64,000 bases of DNA from Paraburkholderia nodosa DSM 21604 (GTDB taxonomy: Bacteria; Pseudomonadota; Gammaproteobacteria; Burkholderiales; Burkholderiaceae), in the NCBI RefSeq assembly GCF_000519185.1, contig NZ_JAFA01000006.1, forward strand, positions 230,454-294,453, written 5' to 3'. Position numbers and translations under genes: made by a program. Each line of letters begins with the position of its first letter. Within the stretch, counting starts at the first letter, position 1. Of the stretch, positions 44,068-53,976 are shown in pieces. The notes under the pieces are model-generated. The model saw only the letters and a list, made by a program, of their open reading frames with translations, was not told where the DNA came from and ran no database searches.

Positions 44068-44806
44068 TATTTCCCCGTTGAAGGCGTATGTGGTTCTTTT
44101 AGAGAAACGAGCACCGGGAATGCCGGCAGCCTGAAGGCGAGAAGAATGGCGTCGTCGTTTCACGCAAAAAGATATTCATCGGGCGGAATGGCGTCAATAC
44201 TAAAACCCTGGAAAAGCGCCTTAACGATAAATATTCCGGCAATTGGATATGCAGATAATCTTTGTAAGAAATGACAGCGGCACCAGAAAATTACGACTGA
44301 ATTCTGGCAATCAAGCCGCTGTCGCAAGCTTTTTTCAGTGTTGCCACCGTTCGCTTTGCCGGACATTGGACCATGTCGCGCCAGACAATAATGAAAGATT
44401 TGTGTAATGAAATCGATGGCAAATCTATGACAGCTGTGTTACTGGAAACGTTTTCGGATTCCCAGGATACGCCTGTGAGAAGGCACGATAAATTCCTGCA
44501 CCTCGCAGCTGCATTGGACCGCGCGCACGGTTCCAATGGCCTTGCATCGATGTAAAAAAAATCTCGCCGGCAGATGAACAATTTGTATGAAGAAATAAAT
44601 AATGCCGCCGATAACCAGATATGTACGGTGCTGCTTCCGGTGTTGGCGTGGCAGTGCACCGGTGCCAGGCGTCACACGTGCCGGGAGTTTGCGCTTGTTC
44701 GTTTAATCGAAACACGCTTGCTGGACTATTCCGGGTTGATACCGCGTCAACCTGTGCACGAACCCGCTTCTGCATTCTGGTTCTTTCATCCTCACCAACG
44801 TGAACT
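44068..44806. other. 739-bp AT-rich gap without a supported gene
   Basis: This stretch between the divergent lipoprotein and chemoreceptor genes is visibly richer in A and T than its surroundings. Short open frames occur on both strands (for example 44373-44555 and 44425-44934) but have no recognisable similarity, no ribosome sites and no codon bias typical of the neighbours. It contains the stem-loop at 44274-44335 and an A-run at 44552-44559. It may hold promoters for both flanking genes, an sRNA, or foreign DNA. Confidence 0.5.
44274..44335 (+). ncRNA. nested stem-loop followed by T6: terminator or candidate small-RNA 3' end
   Basis: ACAGCGGC (44274-44281) pairs with GCCGCTGT (44315-44322), and inside it CCAGAA (44283-44288) pairs with TTCTGG (44302-44307). 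A TTTTTT run at 44330-44335 follows after seven bases. No gene ends upstream on this strand, so if it is a terminator it ends an unannotated transcript. Whether an RNA is made is not known. Confidence 0.35.
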
Positions 44807-46552
44807 ATGAATATCGGCAACATGAAACTCGGCACCAAACTGATCGGCGCTTTCATCCTGGTTTCGGCCATCAGCGCTGCCGTCAGCGGGATCGGTCTGC
44901 ACAATATGGCGCAAATCAGCACAAATGCGGACAAGACGTATCGACAGGATCTTGTCGGACTGAATCTGATCCAGCAGGCAAATGCGGACGTACTACGAGT
45001 CGGAACCTATCTACGCAATGCGGTTCTGGCCACTACGGCCGAGCAGCGGGCTGGCTCGCTGGACCAGGCTGACAAGGCACTGGCCCAGGCGCGCGATCAC
45101 CTCAACCAGGCAGAGCCTCTCGTCTATACCGACAAAGGGAAGGCGACCTTCGCCGAGCTCGACCAGGGCTGGCAGGACTACATCCAGGCCTTCAACGAAA
45201 TGAAAGGCAAGATCAATTCGGCCGCGTTACAGGATCGGGATGGCCTGACTGAATACATGCTGGGTGAGTACCACAGGAAGGGTTTCAGGACGCTGGTCCT
45301 GATGGGCAATCTGGTTGCCCTGAAGCAGGGCGACGCGCAAACGACGGCGGAATCCAACGACGCCGTGTATGGCGAAGGCCGCAATCTGATGCTTGTCCTC
45401 GTGGCGATGTCCGTCTCGATCGGCCTCGGTATCGGCATCTGGATGATGCGTAGCGTAACCCGGCAACTGGGTACGGAGCCTGCGACCGCCGCCGCCGTGG
45501 CCAGAAGCGTGGCGGCGGGTGACCTGAACGTGAGCATTGACCTGCGCGCCGGTGACACAAACAGCCTCATGGCATCGCTGAAGTCCATGTGCGAGGCCCT
45601 GATGCGGGTCGTGTCGGACGTGCGCGAAAACGCTGAGGGTGTCGCGACGGCGAGCGCGCAGATCGCACAAGGCAACCTCGATCTATCGAGCCGCACCGAG
45701 GAGCAGGCCGCGTCGCTCGAAGAAACCGCGTCGAGCATGGAGCAACTGACCGCAGCGGTCCGCCACAACACGGACAATGCAACGCAGGCTGCCACGCTCG
45801 CGGGTGCAGCCTCCGGCGTGGCGCAGCGCGGCGGCGAAGTCGTTGGTCGCGTCGTCGAGACGATGCGTGACATCTCCACGAGTTCGACCCGAATGTCCGA
45901 GATTATCGGCGTCATCGAGGGCATCGCCTTTCAGACCAACATCCTCGCACTGAATGCAGCAGTCGAGGCGGCTCGCGCAGGAGAACAGGGGCGCGGCTTC
46001 GCCGTCGTTGCGGGTGAAGTCCGCACGCTCGCGCAGCGCAGTGCGACTGCCGCGAAGGAGATCAAGGAGTTGATCTCCGACTCCATCAACAGGGTGGAAA
46101 CAGGCTCGAGGCTCGTCGAAGAAGCAGGCGGCGCAATCAAGGAAGTCGTGCAATCGGTGAAGCGCGTGACGGACGTCGTGGGCGAAATCTCGTCGGCATC
46201 GAGCGAGCAAAGCACCGGTATCGAGCAGGTGAATCAGGCGGTCAACCAGATGGACCAGGTCACGCAGCAGAACGCCGCGCTCGTGGAAGAGGCTTCGGCG
46301 GCCGCGCAGACAATGGCACAGCAGGCGGAGAGCCTGCGTAAAGCCGTGGCCTTCTTCAGGTTCAATGGCAACGAAGCGACTTCATCGCGGGCGACGAAGC
46401 GGGAGAAGGCCCCGCAAACCGTCGCCCGGAACCGCCTCACGTCCTCTCCTGCAACAACGACAAAGGCCGCGGTGATGCCAGAGCCTTCCGGGGGCGGGAG
46501 TAAGGTTCTGGCTGCCACCGCTGCCGGCACATCGGACTGGCAGACATTCTGA
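44807..46552 (+). CDS. methyl-accepting chemotaxis protein
   Basis: A 581-residue chemoreceptor. An N-terminal membrane helix (about 10-32), a periplasmic four-helix-bundle sensor (about 35-190), a second helix (about 190-212), a HAMP domain and the cytoplasmic signalling helices follow. The hairpin tip reads [20 protein letters not shown] and the adaptation region has [20 protein letters not shown]. It ends WQTF, not a CheR-docking NWETF pentapeptide exactly but a near variant. The ligand is unknown. The start has no clear ribosome site; ATG at 44822 is an alternative. Confidence 0.92.
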   Translation: MNIGNMKLGTKLIGAFILVSAISAAVSGIGLHNMAQISTNADKTYRQDLVGLNLIQQANADVLRVGTYLRNAVLATTAEQRAGSLDQADKALAQARDHLNQAEPLVYTDKGKATFAELDQGWQDYIQAFNEMKGKINSAALQDRDGLTEYMLGEYHRKGFRTLVLMGNLVALKQGDAQTTAESNDAVYGEGRNLMLVLVAMSVSIGLGIGIWMMRSVTRQLGTEPATAAAVARSVAAGDLNVSIDLRAGDTNSLMASLKSMCEALMRVVSDVRENAEGVATASAQIAQGNLDLSSRTEEQAASLEETASSMEQLTAAVRHNTDNATQAATLAGAASGVAQRGGEVVGRVVETMRDISTSSTRMSEIIGVIEGIAFQTNILALNAAVEAARAGEQGRGFAVVAGEVRTLAQRSATAAKEIKELISDSINRVETGSRLVEEAGGAIKEVVQSVKRVTDVVGEISSASSEQSTGIEQVNQAVNQMDQVTQQNAALVEEASAAAQTMAQQAESLRKAVAFFRFNGNEATSSRATKREKAPQTVARNRLTSSPATTTKAAVMPEPSGGGSKVLAATAAGTSDWQTF

Positions 46553-46937
46553 ACCGGACTGCGAGGTTTGGGCGGCGATTCAGAAAGGCAAGTCGAGGTC
46601 GAGTGGACGCAGATCCACGATGACGCTCGCCGTACGATCATCGACGGCCAGCGGAAACGGTATCAGCCGCGCAGACAGCGCGTGCGAGTGACGCCGCAGC
46701 CGGCGACGAGGAACGCCCTGGATGGAGACACGCGGGCCCGTTACGAGCGGGCCCGGGGAAGTAGCGCGAGACGCGACTGCAGCAGAAAGTGCAGCGCGTC
46801 AAAGGCCATCCTGCTGTCTCCCGGCACCGGTTGTCGCCGGCTTCGGTGCGTTTCAAGCCCAAAGGCCGCGTATCACCCCGGGATGGAGAGCGGCAGGATT
46901 CGATTGTTGATTTCTGCCCGGATCGTAACCAAAGACC
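46553..46937. other. 385-bp gap between chemoreceptor and TPP-enzyme genes
   Basis: No gene is supported. The one structured element is CGGGCCCG (46733-46740), a 7-base loop, and a second CGGGCCCG (46748-46755), which can form an 8-base hairpin. Since each copy is itself a palindrome it may be a repeated protein site instead. There is no T-run. Open frames crossing the gap have arginine-rich, unconvincing products. Confidence 0.4.
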
Positions 46938-48689
46938 ATGAGATCTTCCGCTCCGCTCAACGTTTCGAAGATGGTTGTGAAGTCGCTGGAGTCCGCAGGA
47001 ATCGACCACGTGTTCCTGGTTCCCGGAAAGCTGATCTACCCGCTGCTGGATGCAATTGACGAGTCGCCTTCCATTCGCGGCATCGTTGGCGCTCATGAGA
47101 CGGGCAGCGCTTTCATGGCCGATGGCTATGCGCGCGCCAGCCGCAAATTCGGCGTTTGCGCAGGAATTTCCGGTCCCGGCACGATGAACTTCGTGCCCGG
47201 CATGGCCGCAGCTCACGCAGACCGGATTCCGATGCTCTATATTGCCGGAGGCATCTCATCGAGTGCGGAGGGTAAGGGCGCCTTCCAGGACGCGACTTCA
47301 GGTGGCATTTTTGAAAGTGGCGTGGTCAAAGGCTTAATGACGAACGTCGTCGAGCTGAAGAACAAGGAAAATGTTCAGGCGGAGCTGCGTCGTGCTACGG
47401 ACGGGCTGAACTGGATGCGTCGAGCGCGGTCATTCGTCAGTATTCCTGTTGATGTTCAAAAGCAGGACGTTCCTCCCGGTCCGCAGATAGCACGGCAACC
47501 CTACGCCCAGCACGAATTCAATCTGGGTGAAGCGCCCCCTGACCGTACCGCGCTGGATGCCCTGTGCAGTCTCTATCTACTTCAGTCGAAGAAAGTCGCG
47601 TTTCTGATCGGTAGTCGCGGGAATGACGCCGAAACTGCAAGGGCACTTCTTGAGGTTGCGGAGAAATTTCACGTTCCGGTCGCGACGACGCTAGCAGGCA
47701 AGGGGGCATTTCCCGAGGGACACAAACTCGCGCTGGGCATCTACGGGTTCTCGAGCCATTCGCGTGCCGCACGTGTGATCAATTCGGACGAGCTTGACGC
47801 GCTCGTTGTATTTGGCAGCGATCTGAACCAGCGTGACAGCATGAACTGGAGCAGGAAGCTGACCGAGGGGAAGGATCTGCTTGTCTTCGATGACAGCTTT
47901 GATCACCCGCCGATGGGGCACATTGCCCAGCGCAGCATTTTCTCCGGAATTGGAGCCACCTTCCGGTTGCTCGCCAAGATGAACACGGGCGCCCTCGACG
48001 AGTTCCAGAAAGTGCTCGAAAGAAGAAGGGCATGGGTCGCCGGGGTCAGCCAGACTCCCCTGTACGACGGCCAGTTCGAGGATTTTGCCGCGCGGCAGGC
48101 TTCCAGCGGCAATGAATTGCTTTATCCTGGCGCCGTCATCAAGCGCCTTTGCCAATTGTTGCCCTGCGACAGCAACGTCGTGGTGGACTCCGGCGCCCAT
48201 CGTATATTCATGGCCCACTACTGGCTGTCTTCGGGCATGGGCAACTACTTTTCGTCCAACTCACTCGCACCGATGGGCTGGGCTATCGCAGCCGGAATCG
48301 GCGTCAAGCTTGCGGCCCCCGAACGCCCTTGCGTCGTAGTCACGGGCGACGGATGCATGATGATGCACGGAACGGAGATTCAGACGGCAGCTCGCTACGG
48401 CGTCAAAGTGATCTACGTCGTCCTGAATAACTCGGCTCACGGTGCAATTCACATCGATGCGATGAGGGGCGGTCTGATTTCGGAGCAGTTCACCAGACTG
48501 CCCCGTCATAGCTGGACCGCGTTTGCATCGTCGCTTGGTGTGGCGGCACGCGTGGTTAACGGAATCGACGAGCTGGATGACGTTCTCGGTGAAGCAAGTC
48601 GATATGACGGCCCGTTCCTGATTGAAGTCATGACAGGAGTCTTTCCCGCGCCAAACCGGTACTATTCGGAAGCGCAAGCCTTGTCATGA
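46938..48689 (+). CDS. thiamine-diphosphate-dependent enzyme of the acetolactate synthase family
   Basis: A 583-residue three-domain ThDP enzyme. The N-terminal PYR domain has the catalytic Glu in GIVGAHETGSAFMADGYARAS (central part), a middle FAD/DHAP-synthase-like domain spans about 190-340, and the C-terminal PP domain carries VTGDGCMMMHG and VVLNNSAHG for ThDP-Mg binding. The family includes acetolactate synthase, benzoylformate decarboxylase and sulfoacetaldehyde acetyltransferase, and I cannot assign a substrate. No small regulatory subunit (ilvH) is adjacent, so a catabolic or specialised role is likelier than branched-chain synthesis. Confidence 0.85.
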   Translation: MRSSAPLNVSKMVVKSLESAGIDHVFLVPGKLIYPLLDAIDESPSIRGIVGAHETGSAFMADGYARASRKFGVCAGISGPGTMNFVPGMAAAHADRIPMLYIAGGISSSAEGKGAFQDATSGGIFESGVVKGLMTNVVELKNKENVQAELRRATDGLNWMRRARSFVSIPVDVQKQDVPPGPQIARQPYAQHEFNLGEAPPDRTALDALCSLYLLQSKKVAFLIGSRGNDAETARALLEVAEKFHVPVATTLAGKGAFPEGHKLALGIYGFSSHSRAARVINSDELDALVVFGSDLNQRDSMNWSRKLTEGKDLLVFDDSFDHPPMGHIAQRSIFSGIGATFRLLAKMNTGALDEFQKVLERRRAWVAGVSQTPLYDGQFEDFAARQASSGNELLYPGAVIKRLCQLLPCDSNVVVDSGAHRIFMAHYWLSSGMGNYFSSNSLAPMGWAIAAGIGVKLAAPERPCVVVTGDGCMMMHGTEIQTAARYGVKVIYVVLNNSAHGAIHIDAMRGGLISEQFTRLPRHSWTAFASSLGVAARVVNGIDELDDVLGEASRYDGPFLIEVMTGVFPAPNRYYSEAQALS

Positions 48690-48965
48690 ACAACGGCCTT
48701 GATGTGTTTCGCGTTAGACCCGGCGCGTTCATGGACTGCGCGGCCGCTCTCCAGTCCTTTCCACCACTTCACGCCGAAACGACCCGGTCCGGCCGAGTCC
48801 GGTTGCAGTTGCAACGTTCCTGTTAGTAAATCCCAGTAAGTTTGAAAGGCCGCAGCAATCATTCCTTCATTCAGGATGTCTAAAGTCGCAGCGTCGTACC
48901 CACGTTGTGTCATGCAGAGAGCCAGAAGACCAAACCGATTTCTTCATAATATTGGGAGTCTGTAC

Positions 48966-50582
48966 ATGCAAACAATTTTCCTGCGGCCCGCGATTGCCCT
49001 CACCCTGATCGCCGCCGGCGTGGGTACACAAGCGGCCCATGCAAGCCAGTTCCAGCACGGCAACCTGGTCGTCAGCCGCGGTGTCTACGACAATCTGTCG
49101 AGCAACGTTCAACCGGGCACGGTGCTGCCGCCGAATTGTTCGAGCACGCAAGGCGGCTGCGCCGCAGCGACCGGCGCGACGAACGACGGTACCTATCCGT
49201 ACGTGTTTAACAACGCGCTCTATGACTCGAGCTTCGGCATCACCGCACGAGCCTTCCTTGACCAGATCACGCCGGACGGCCGACTCGTCAACACGCTTGA
49301 GGTGCCGAACAGCATGAATCCGGGCCACGGTGGCGACCAGATGGTGACCAGCTTCTCGTCGAAATCGGAAATGGCGCTGAACCTGTCGACGGACGGCAAG
49401 TACCTGACGTTCATGGGCTACGTCGCTTCGGTCAACGCGATCGATGTGTCCAACTCGAACACGCCGGGCGCGGTCGATCCGACCAACCCCGTCGGCGAGA
49501 ACGTCTATCGGGCAGTGGCGCGTGTCGATGAAAACGGCCAGTTCAAGTTCACGGAGACCAACGCGTACAGTGGGAACAATGGCCGGGCCGCGATTCTCAA
49601 CGACAGCAACGGCCAGAACATCATCTACACGTCCGGCAACGCAGGCAACGGCGGGAACCCGCAGCCGAACGGCATCGTGCTCGGCGCCGGCGCGCAGGTG
49701 ATGGACGGATCGAGCCAACACGAAGCGCAGCAAACGCCGGGCACGCCGACGCCGCTCGGCAGCTTTTCCGTTACCGAACTCGGCGCGAAGGCTGACAAGA
49801 TTGGCAAGGACGACAACTTCCGCGGCCTGACGATCTACAACAACGTGCTGTACTACACGAAGGGCAGCGGCGGCAACGGCGTAAACACGGTGTACTTCCT
49901 CGATACGACGGGTACCGCCTGCCCGAACGGCGTGGGCGTGCCGGCGCCGAACGCGAAGCTGCCGACCCAACCGCTCACGTATAACGCCGCCACGCTGCAG
50001 GCCAACGGCCTGCCGAACAACATGTGCGTGCTCCGCGGCTTCCCGACGACGTCGAACAAGACGACGAATCCGACGCACTTCCCATTCGGCCTGTGGTTCG
50101 CGGATGCGCATACGCTTTACGTGGCAGACGAGGGCGACGGCTACGCGGGCGGCTCGGATCTGTACACGCATGCGGCCGCACAGCAGCTCGCCGGGTTGCA
50201 GAAGTGGGTGTACAACGCGACGACGCAGAGCTGGACGCTCGCTTACACGTTGCAGAACGGCCTGAACCTCGGCAAATCGTACACGGTGAACGGCTATCCG
50301 ACCGGAGCGAACCAGGCAACCAGTCTGCCGTGGGCTCCGGCAACCGACGGCCTGCGTAACCTGACGGGCCAGGTCGAGGGCGACGGCACCGTGATGTTGT
50401 GGGCGATCACGTCGACAGTCAGCGGCAGCGGCGACCAGGGCGCGGACCCGAACAAGCTGGTGGCAATCCGCGATTTGCTGAAGAATACGACCGCTCCAGG
50501 CACCCGGGAACAGTTCGTCACGGTGCGTAGCGCAGGGTTTGCAGAAGTATTGCGCGGCGTTTCTTTCACGCCGACGCACTGA
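48966..50582 (+). CDS. secreted protein of unknown function, probably beta-propeller-like
   Basis: A 538-residue exported protein with a signal peptide (residues 1-about 28, ending AAHAS). The mature part is rich in Gly, Asn and Thr with recurring strand-like units such as GLWFADAHTLYVADEGDG and GLTIYNNVLYYTKGSGG, suggesting a propeller or related repeat fold. Two Cys pairs (NCSSTQGGC and the TACPN/NMCVL pair) could form disulfides. No enzymatic motif is recognised. The ATG at 48966 follows GGGAGTCTGT. It is followed by a strong terminator and stands alone. Confidence 0.75.
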   Translation: MQTIFLRPAIALTLIAAGVGTQAAHASQFQHGNLVVSRGVYDNLSSNVQPGTVLPPNCSSTQGGCAAATGATNDGTYPYVFNNALYDSSFGITARAFLDQITPDGRLVNTLEVPNSMNPGHGGDQMVTSFSSKSEMALNLSTDGKYLTFMGYVASVNAIDVSNSNTPGAVDPTNPVGENVYRAVARVDENGQFKFTETNAYSGNNGRAAILNDSNGQNIIYTSGNAGNGGNPQPNGIVLGAGAQVMDGSSQHEAQQTPGTPTPLGSFSVTELGAKADKIGKDDNFRGLTIYNNVLYYTKGSGGNGVNTVYFLDTTGTACPNGVGVPAPNAKLPTQPLTYNAATLQANGLPNNMCVLRGFPTTSNKTTNPTHFPFGLWFADAHTLYVADEGDGYAGGSDLYTHAAAQQLAGLQKWVYNATTQSWTLAYTLQNGLNLGKSYTVNGYPTGANQATSLPWAPATDGLRNLTGQVEGDGTVMLWAITSTVSGSGDQGADPNKLVAIRDLLKNTTAPGTREQFVTVRSAGFAEVLRGVSFTPTH

Positions 50583-50625
50583 AGCCAGCATGGGCCGCAT
50601 GTCGGTCCGGGCTTGATGGAAAAGG

Positions 50626-50648
50626 GCGGCCCGGAGGTTCCGGGCCGC
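50626..50648 (+). terminator. strong hairpin after the secreted-protein gene
   Basis: GCGGCCCGGA (50626-50635) and TCCGGGCCGC (50639-50648) are perfect 10-base inverted repeats with a GGT loop, preceded by AAAGG and followed by TCT. It lies 43 bp after the stop. The stem is very strong though the T-tract is short. Confidence 0.65.
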
Positions 50649-50724
50649 TCTACGGGCGACAGATGTAGCGCCGGGCGCGAAACGGATGTCCGCGTATCGC
50701 GCGTGGTTCGGAGAATCGTGCGAG

Positions 50725-50954
50725 TCAGGCGATTCGTCGAATGGCCTTGCGCGATCTGCCGGTTCGTGTGTACCGGAACAGATCCTTCGGGTCGTTGTCG
50801 TCATCATGCTCGCCCCAGGGAACCCGCTCCACGCCAACGCCGAAGTTCAGCGCTTCAGCCTGCTCATGCACGAAGCGCAGCGGATTGCCAGCGAAGCCCC
50901 CGGTCAGGTTCCAGCGCCAGAAGAGGGCGATCGTCTTTGTGCCGCCATGGAATC
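50725..50954 (-). pseudogene. 3' remnant of an unidentified gene
   Basis: On the minus strand an open frame of about 75 codons runs from just after an in-frame TGA (50957-50955) to a TGA at 50727-50725. The peptide looks like a real folded protein end: GGFAGNPLRFVHEQAEALNF, VERVPWGEHDDDNDPKDLFR, ending RTGRSRKAIRRIA. It has no start codon with a ribosome site and begins right where the azoreductase gene stops, so it appears to be the truncated C-terminus of a gene whose front part was lost. I do not recognise the family. Confidence 0.5.
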
Positions 50955-51573
50955 AGACAGCCTCCGCCAGCAGCGATTGCACTGCCGCCTCGGCGTTGGC
51001 GATTGCCGTCTTCGCCGCTTCAGGTCCATGAGCCACGCCTTCCACGCGTAGATGCTCCACTTCGGTCAGCCCGATGAAGCCCAGAAGATGCTTCAGGTAG
51101 CCTGACTGGTAGTCCAGCGGCGCGTAGGGACCATTCGAGAATACGCCGCCGGCGGCAGTGAACAAATAGACCTTCTTACCCGTCAGCAGGCCTTCTACGC
51201 CGCTGTTGTCGTACTTGAAGGTCACGCCAGGCCAGGTCACATAATCGAACCATGCTTTGAGTTGCGTGGGCGGTCCGAAATTGATCATGCCCGAGCCGAT
51301 CACGACGGTGTCGGCGGCGGCCAGCTCGCCAATAAGGGCTTCTGCCACGCCGACAGCCTCTGCCTGCGCCGGGGTACGTGCCTCTGGTGCAAGCGTGCGG
51401 CCGACGACGTAGGCTTCATCGATATGGGCCAGCGGATCGGAATAGAGATCCCGAATGGTCAGTGTGCTGCCTGGGTGCTGCTCGCGGAGTCTTTGGGCGA
51501 ACTCGCTGGCGAATCTCGTTGACAGGCTGTCGGCACCGCGAGGGCTCGAAGTGATCAGCAGGATGTGGCTCAT
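50953..51573 (-). CDS. azoR: FMN-dependent NADH:azoreductase / quinone reductase
   Basis: A 206-residue flavodoxin-fold protein. [19 protein letters not shown] provides the FMN-phosphate loop, [17 protein letters not shown] the dimer and FMN region, and [10 protein letters not shown] the ring contact, all typical of AzoR. It reduces quinones, azo dyes and nitroaromatics using NADH. AAGGAGCCAAC precedes the ATG at 51573. The divergent HxlR gene, about 110 bp away, is its probable repressor, as for other quinone- or electrophile-responsive YodB/HypR systems. Confidence 0.92.
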   Translation of the reverse strand: MSHILLITSSPRGADSLSTRFASEFAQRLREQHPGSTLTIRDLYSDPLAHIDEAYVVGRTLAPEARTPAQAEAVGVAEALIGELAAADTVVIGSGMINFGPPTQLKAWFDYVTWPGVTFKYDNSGVEGLLTGKKVYLFTAAGGVFSNGPYAPLDYQSGYLKHLLGFIGLTEVEHLRVEGVAHGPEAAKTAIANAEAAVQSLLAEAV

Positions 51574-51600
51574 GTTGGCTCCTTGGTATATAACAAGAAC

Positions 51601-51629
51601 TAGGTAACTTTTCGGTTGTCGATTACCTA
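51601..51629. promoter_or_regulatory. inverted-repeat operator between azoR and HxlR genes
   Basis: TAGGTAA (51601-51607) and TTACCTA (51623-51629) are perfect inverted repeats with a 15-base centre, a centre-to-centre distance of two helical turns. This matches how dimeric HxlR proteins bind. It overlaps the region where both divergent promoters must lie. Confidence 0.7.
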
Positions 51630-51682
51630 ACCATACGCAGGATGGTATTGTTCCCGTCCTTGCTTCACAAGAAGGCACATGC

Positions 51683-52117
51683 ATGTCACTGAGTCACACT
51701 GATCTCCCCTGGGAGATGCCCGAACCCGACGCCGGTGGCTGCAAGGCCACCCGTGAAATCCTCGATCGGATCGGCGACAAATGGAGCCTCTACATCATCG
51801 CTACGCTGGCCAGTGAGCCGCGGCGATTCAATGAACTGAAGCGGAAAATAGACGGCATCTCGCAACGCATGCTGACGCTGACGTTACGTGGGCTTGAACG
51901 CGACGGGCTGGTTACCCGCACGATGTATGCGACGATTCCGCCGCGTGTCGACTACGCACTTACCGAAATGGGGCGCACGCTGCTGGAGCCGGTAATGGCG
52001 TTGGTCAACTGGGCGAACAACAACCAGCCGGCCATTGCTGAAGCGCATCGACGCTTCGACGAAGAACCTGAACCGGATCGCTTCTCACCGCAGGGCGTCG
52101 TCTACCAGCGACGCTGA
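51683..52117 (+). CDS. HxlR-family transcriptional regulator
   Basis: A 144-residue single-domain winged-helix protein with the HxlR pattern: Cys in [21 protein letters not shown] (Cys19), [19 protein letters not shown] and [12 protein letters not shown]. The N-terminal Cys is at the position used for thiol sensing in YodB/QorR relatives, which respond to quinones. It diverges from azoR across the TAGGTAA dyad, so it most likely represses azoR and itself until oxidised or alkylated. Confidence 0.9.
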   Translation: MSLSHTDLPWEMPEPDAGGCKATREILDRIGDKWSLYIIATLASEPRRFNELKRKIDGISQRMLTLTLRGLERDGLVTRTMYATIPPRVDYALTEMGRTLLEPVMALVNWANNNQPAIAEAHRRFDEEPEPDRFSPQGVVYQRR

Positions 52118-52269
52118 CAAGCAGAGGTCATATAACGCATCGTTGGCGATAGGGCCGTGCGCAATCGTGGCAGCTTCAGTCGACGAAGCTGGTTTCGCTA
52201 GCGGAGGTGACGAACGGCCTAGGCGTATTTGCCGCCTGCCGAGTTGCGAATGATCCGGTGAACGTGGAT

Positions 52270-53976
52270 TCATTTCGCCTTGCCGAACGCGTCCGCGATC
52301 TGCCGTGCGCGCTTGACCTCGTCGCTGTGCAGATAGATCGAGGTGGTCGAGACAGAAGCGTGCCTCAGGTTGTCGCGCACCGTGGTGAGTTCCGCGCCGC
52401 GACCGAGCGCGTGCGTGGCGTGCGTGTGGCGCATCCAGTGCGGACTCGCGCGGCGCAGCTTTTCCGCAAGCGGCGCATGATCGGCCTCGATGGCTTTGGC
52501 GGCCAGCAGGAAGAAGCGCCGCAGCACCCCCCACAAACGCACGCTGCTAATCGCGGCGTCGCTGTCGGCCTCGAGACTGCCGATGACCGGAGTCGCCGGA
52601 TTCCAGCGCACGGGCACGACAGGCAAGTCGCGTTCGGCCAGATAATGCGCGAGCGCCTCCCACGCGAGCGGCGGCAAGGCGACGCGCGCAAGCTTCTTTC
52701 CCTTGCCCGTCACGCGCAGCCAGTGATCGCCGCGCGCATCCGTCTCGACGTGGCCGAGCGTGGCTCCAACCAGCTCGCTCGCGCGCAGACCGGTCGCATA
52801 GCCGAAATCCAGCAGGAAGCGCAGCCGCTGTGCCGCCGGCGCTGACCAGCCGTACGACCACTCGAGGCCGTCTGCGATCGTGCGCATCAGCGCCCATTCC
52901 CCTTCGCTGAATGCGTGCGAGGTGTCGAGCGCCTGCGCACCGCTCGCGCCGCGCACTTTCACACCGGAAAACGGATTGGCGAGCACGTAGCGCTGCTCGA
53001 TGAGCCAGCGGAACAGTGCGCCGAGGATCGACAGCGCATGCGCGACCGAGCGCGCCGAGAGGCTGCCGTTGAACGGCCGCCAGTCCGGCGACGTGCGCGC
53101 CCGCACGGGGCCGACCCAGCGGCCGCGCGGGGACGGATGGCGCAGGAACGCGCGGTAGGCGATGGCGTCTTCGGTCGAGAGCGACGAGAGCGCGCGGCCA
53201 CGCTCGACGATCGCCCAGAGGATCAGGCGTTCGGCTTCCTTCCGGTAGGTCCGCTGCGTGGCGGGCGACTCGTGCAGCGCAAGCCAGGTCTGGATGGCTT
53301 CATAGTCGTTCGATGCGTCCAGCGTGCAGGTCGCGCGCGGTGCACGGAAGGTGCCTTCGGAGCCGTCGACTTCGTGCGGCAGCTTCAGGGACTCCCATGG
53401 TGCGATGTCGCCGCGCTGGCTCGCCACGATGAGCGCGCGCGCCTTTTCCGTGAGTGCCGGCCAGACCGCAAAGAACGCCTCGATCGCGCGGGCGCTCGCC
53501 ACACCGAGTCCCGGCACGGCTTTCCACCACTGGCGGCGGCGCGGGATACGCACGGTCAGGTCGGCGAGCGTGGTAATGCCGTGCGCGTACAGCACCCGCA
53601 CGGCGCGCGGCGTGAACCATTGTGCGATGTCGTCGGCGATCTGGGGTTCGGGAGGGCGCGCGGTGCGCAGGCTGTCGATTGCCTGCGCGACTGCCTTGGC
53701 GTGCCGCTCGCGTTCTTCCACCGGATGTTCGAACAGCGCCACCAGATCGTCGCGATGCGCCGCGCGCGCGAGGGCAACGAGCCTGCGCCGGATGCGCCCG
53801 AGCACGCCACGCGCCGACTTCCCGTCGCCGAGCGCCGAGGGTAGATAGCGCTCGACAGCGGGCCGCACGGCGAGGCCTGCATACCACGCGCGCAGCATGG
53901 CGAGTTCGTCGGCGTCGGGGAATCCGGGGGGCTCGGCGGAAGCGGGTGCGGGAAGGGGGGTGTGACGCGTTTTCAT
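52270..53976 (-). CDS. tyrosine recombinase with N-terminal DUF3701-like region
   Basis: A 568-residue protein. The N-terminal 200 residues resemble the DUF3701 region found in some proteobacterial recombinases, with a helix-hairpin-helix-like VPGLGVASARAIEAFF. A core-binding domain (about 215-330) and a catalytic domain follow. Catalytic residues are Arg in ATGLRASELVG, His-x-x-Arg in HWMRHTHATHALG, His in LRHASVSTTSIYLHSD and the Tyr nucleophile in the same block. It is complete, but no excisionase, phage, or transposon genes adjoin it. Confidence 0.9.
   Translation of the reverse strand: MKTRHTPLPAPASAEPPGFPDADELAMLRAWYAGLAVRPAVERYLPSALGDGKSARGVLGRIRRRLVALARAAHRDDLVALFEHPVEERERHAKAVAQAIDSLRTARPPEPQIADDIAQWFTPRAVRVLYAHGITTLADLTVRIPRRRQWWKAVPGLGVASARAIEAFFAVWPALTEKARALIVASQRGDIAPWESLKLPHEVDGSEGTFRAPRATCTLDASNDYEAIQTWLALHESPATQRTYRKEAERLILWAIVERGRALSSLSTEDAIAYRAFLRHPSPRGRWVGPVRARTSPDWRPFNGSLSARSVAHALSILGALFRWLIEQRYVLANPFSGVKVRGASGAQALDTSHAFSEGEWALMRTIADGLEWSYGWSAPAAQRLRFLLDFGYATGLRASELVGATLGHVETDARGDHWLRVTGKGKKLARVALPPLAWEALAHYLAERDLPVVPVRWNPATPVIGSLEADSDAAISSVRLWGVLRRFFLLAAKAIEADHAPLAEKLRRASPHWMRHTHATHALGRGAELTTVRDNLRHASVSTTSIYLHSDEVKRARQIADAFGKAK

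Noticed and set aside
46733..46755. Duplicated CGGGCCCG as a terminator
   Set aside because: Lies 180 bp after the chemoreceptor stop, no T-run; each half is itself palindromic so repeat and hairpin readings cannot be separated.
48662..48913. Possible 83-codon minus-strand gene between the ThDP enzyme and the secreted protein
   Set aside because: Composition is plausible but it overlaps the ThDP gene end, has no convincing ribosome site and no recognised family.
48867..50837. 656-codon minus-strand frame opposite the secreted protein
   Set aside because: Arg/Val-rich composition, no recognised fold; the plus strand has a signal peptide and terminator instead.
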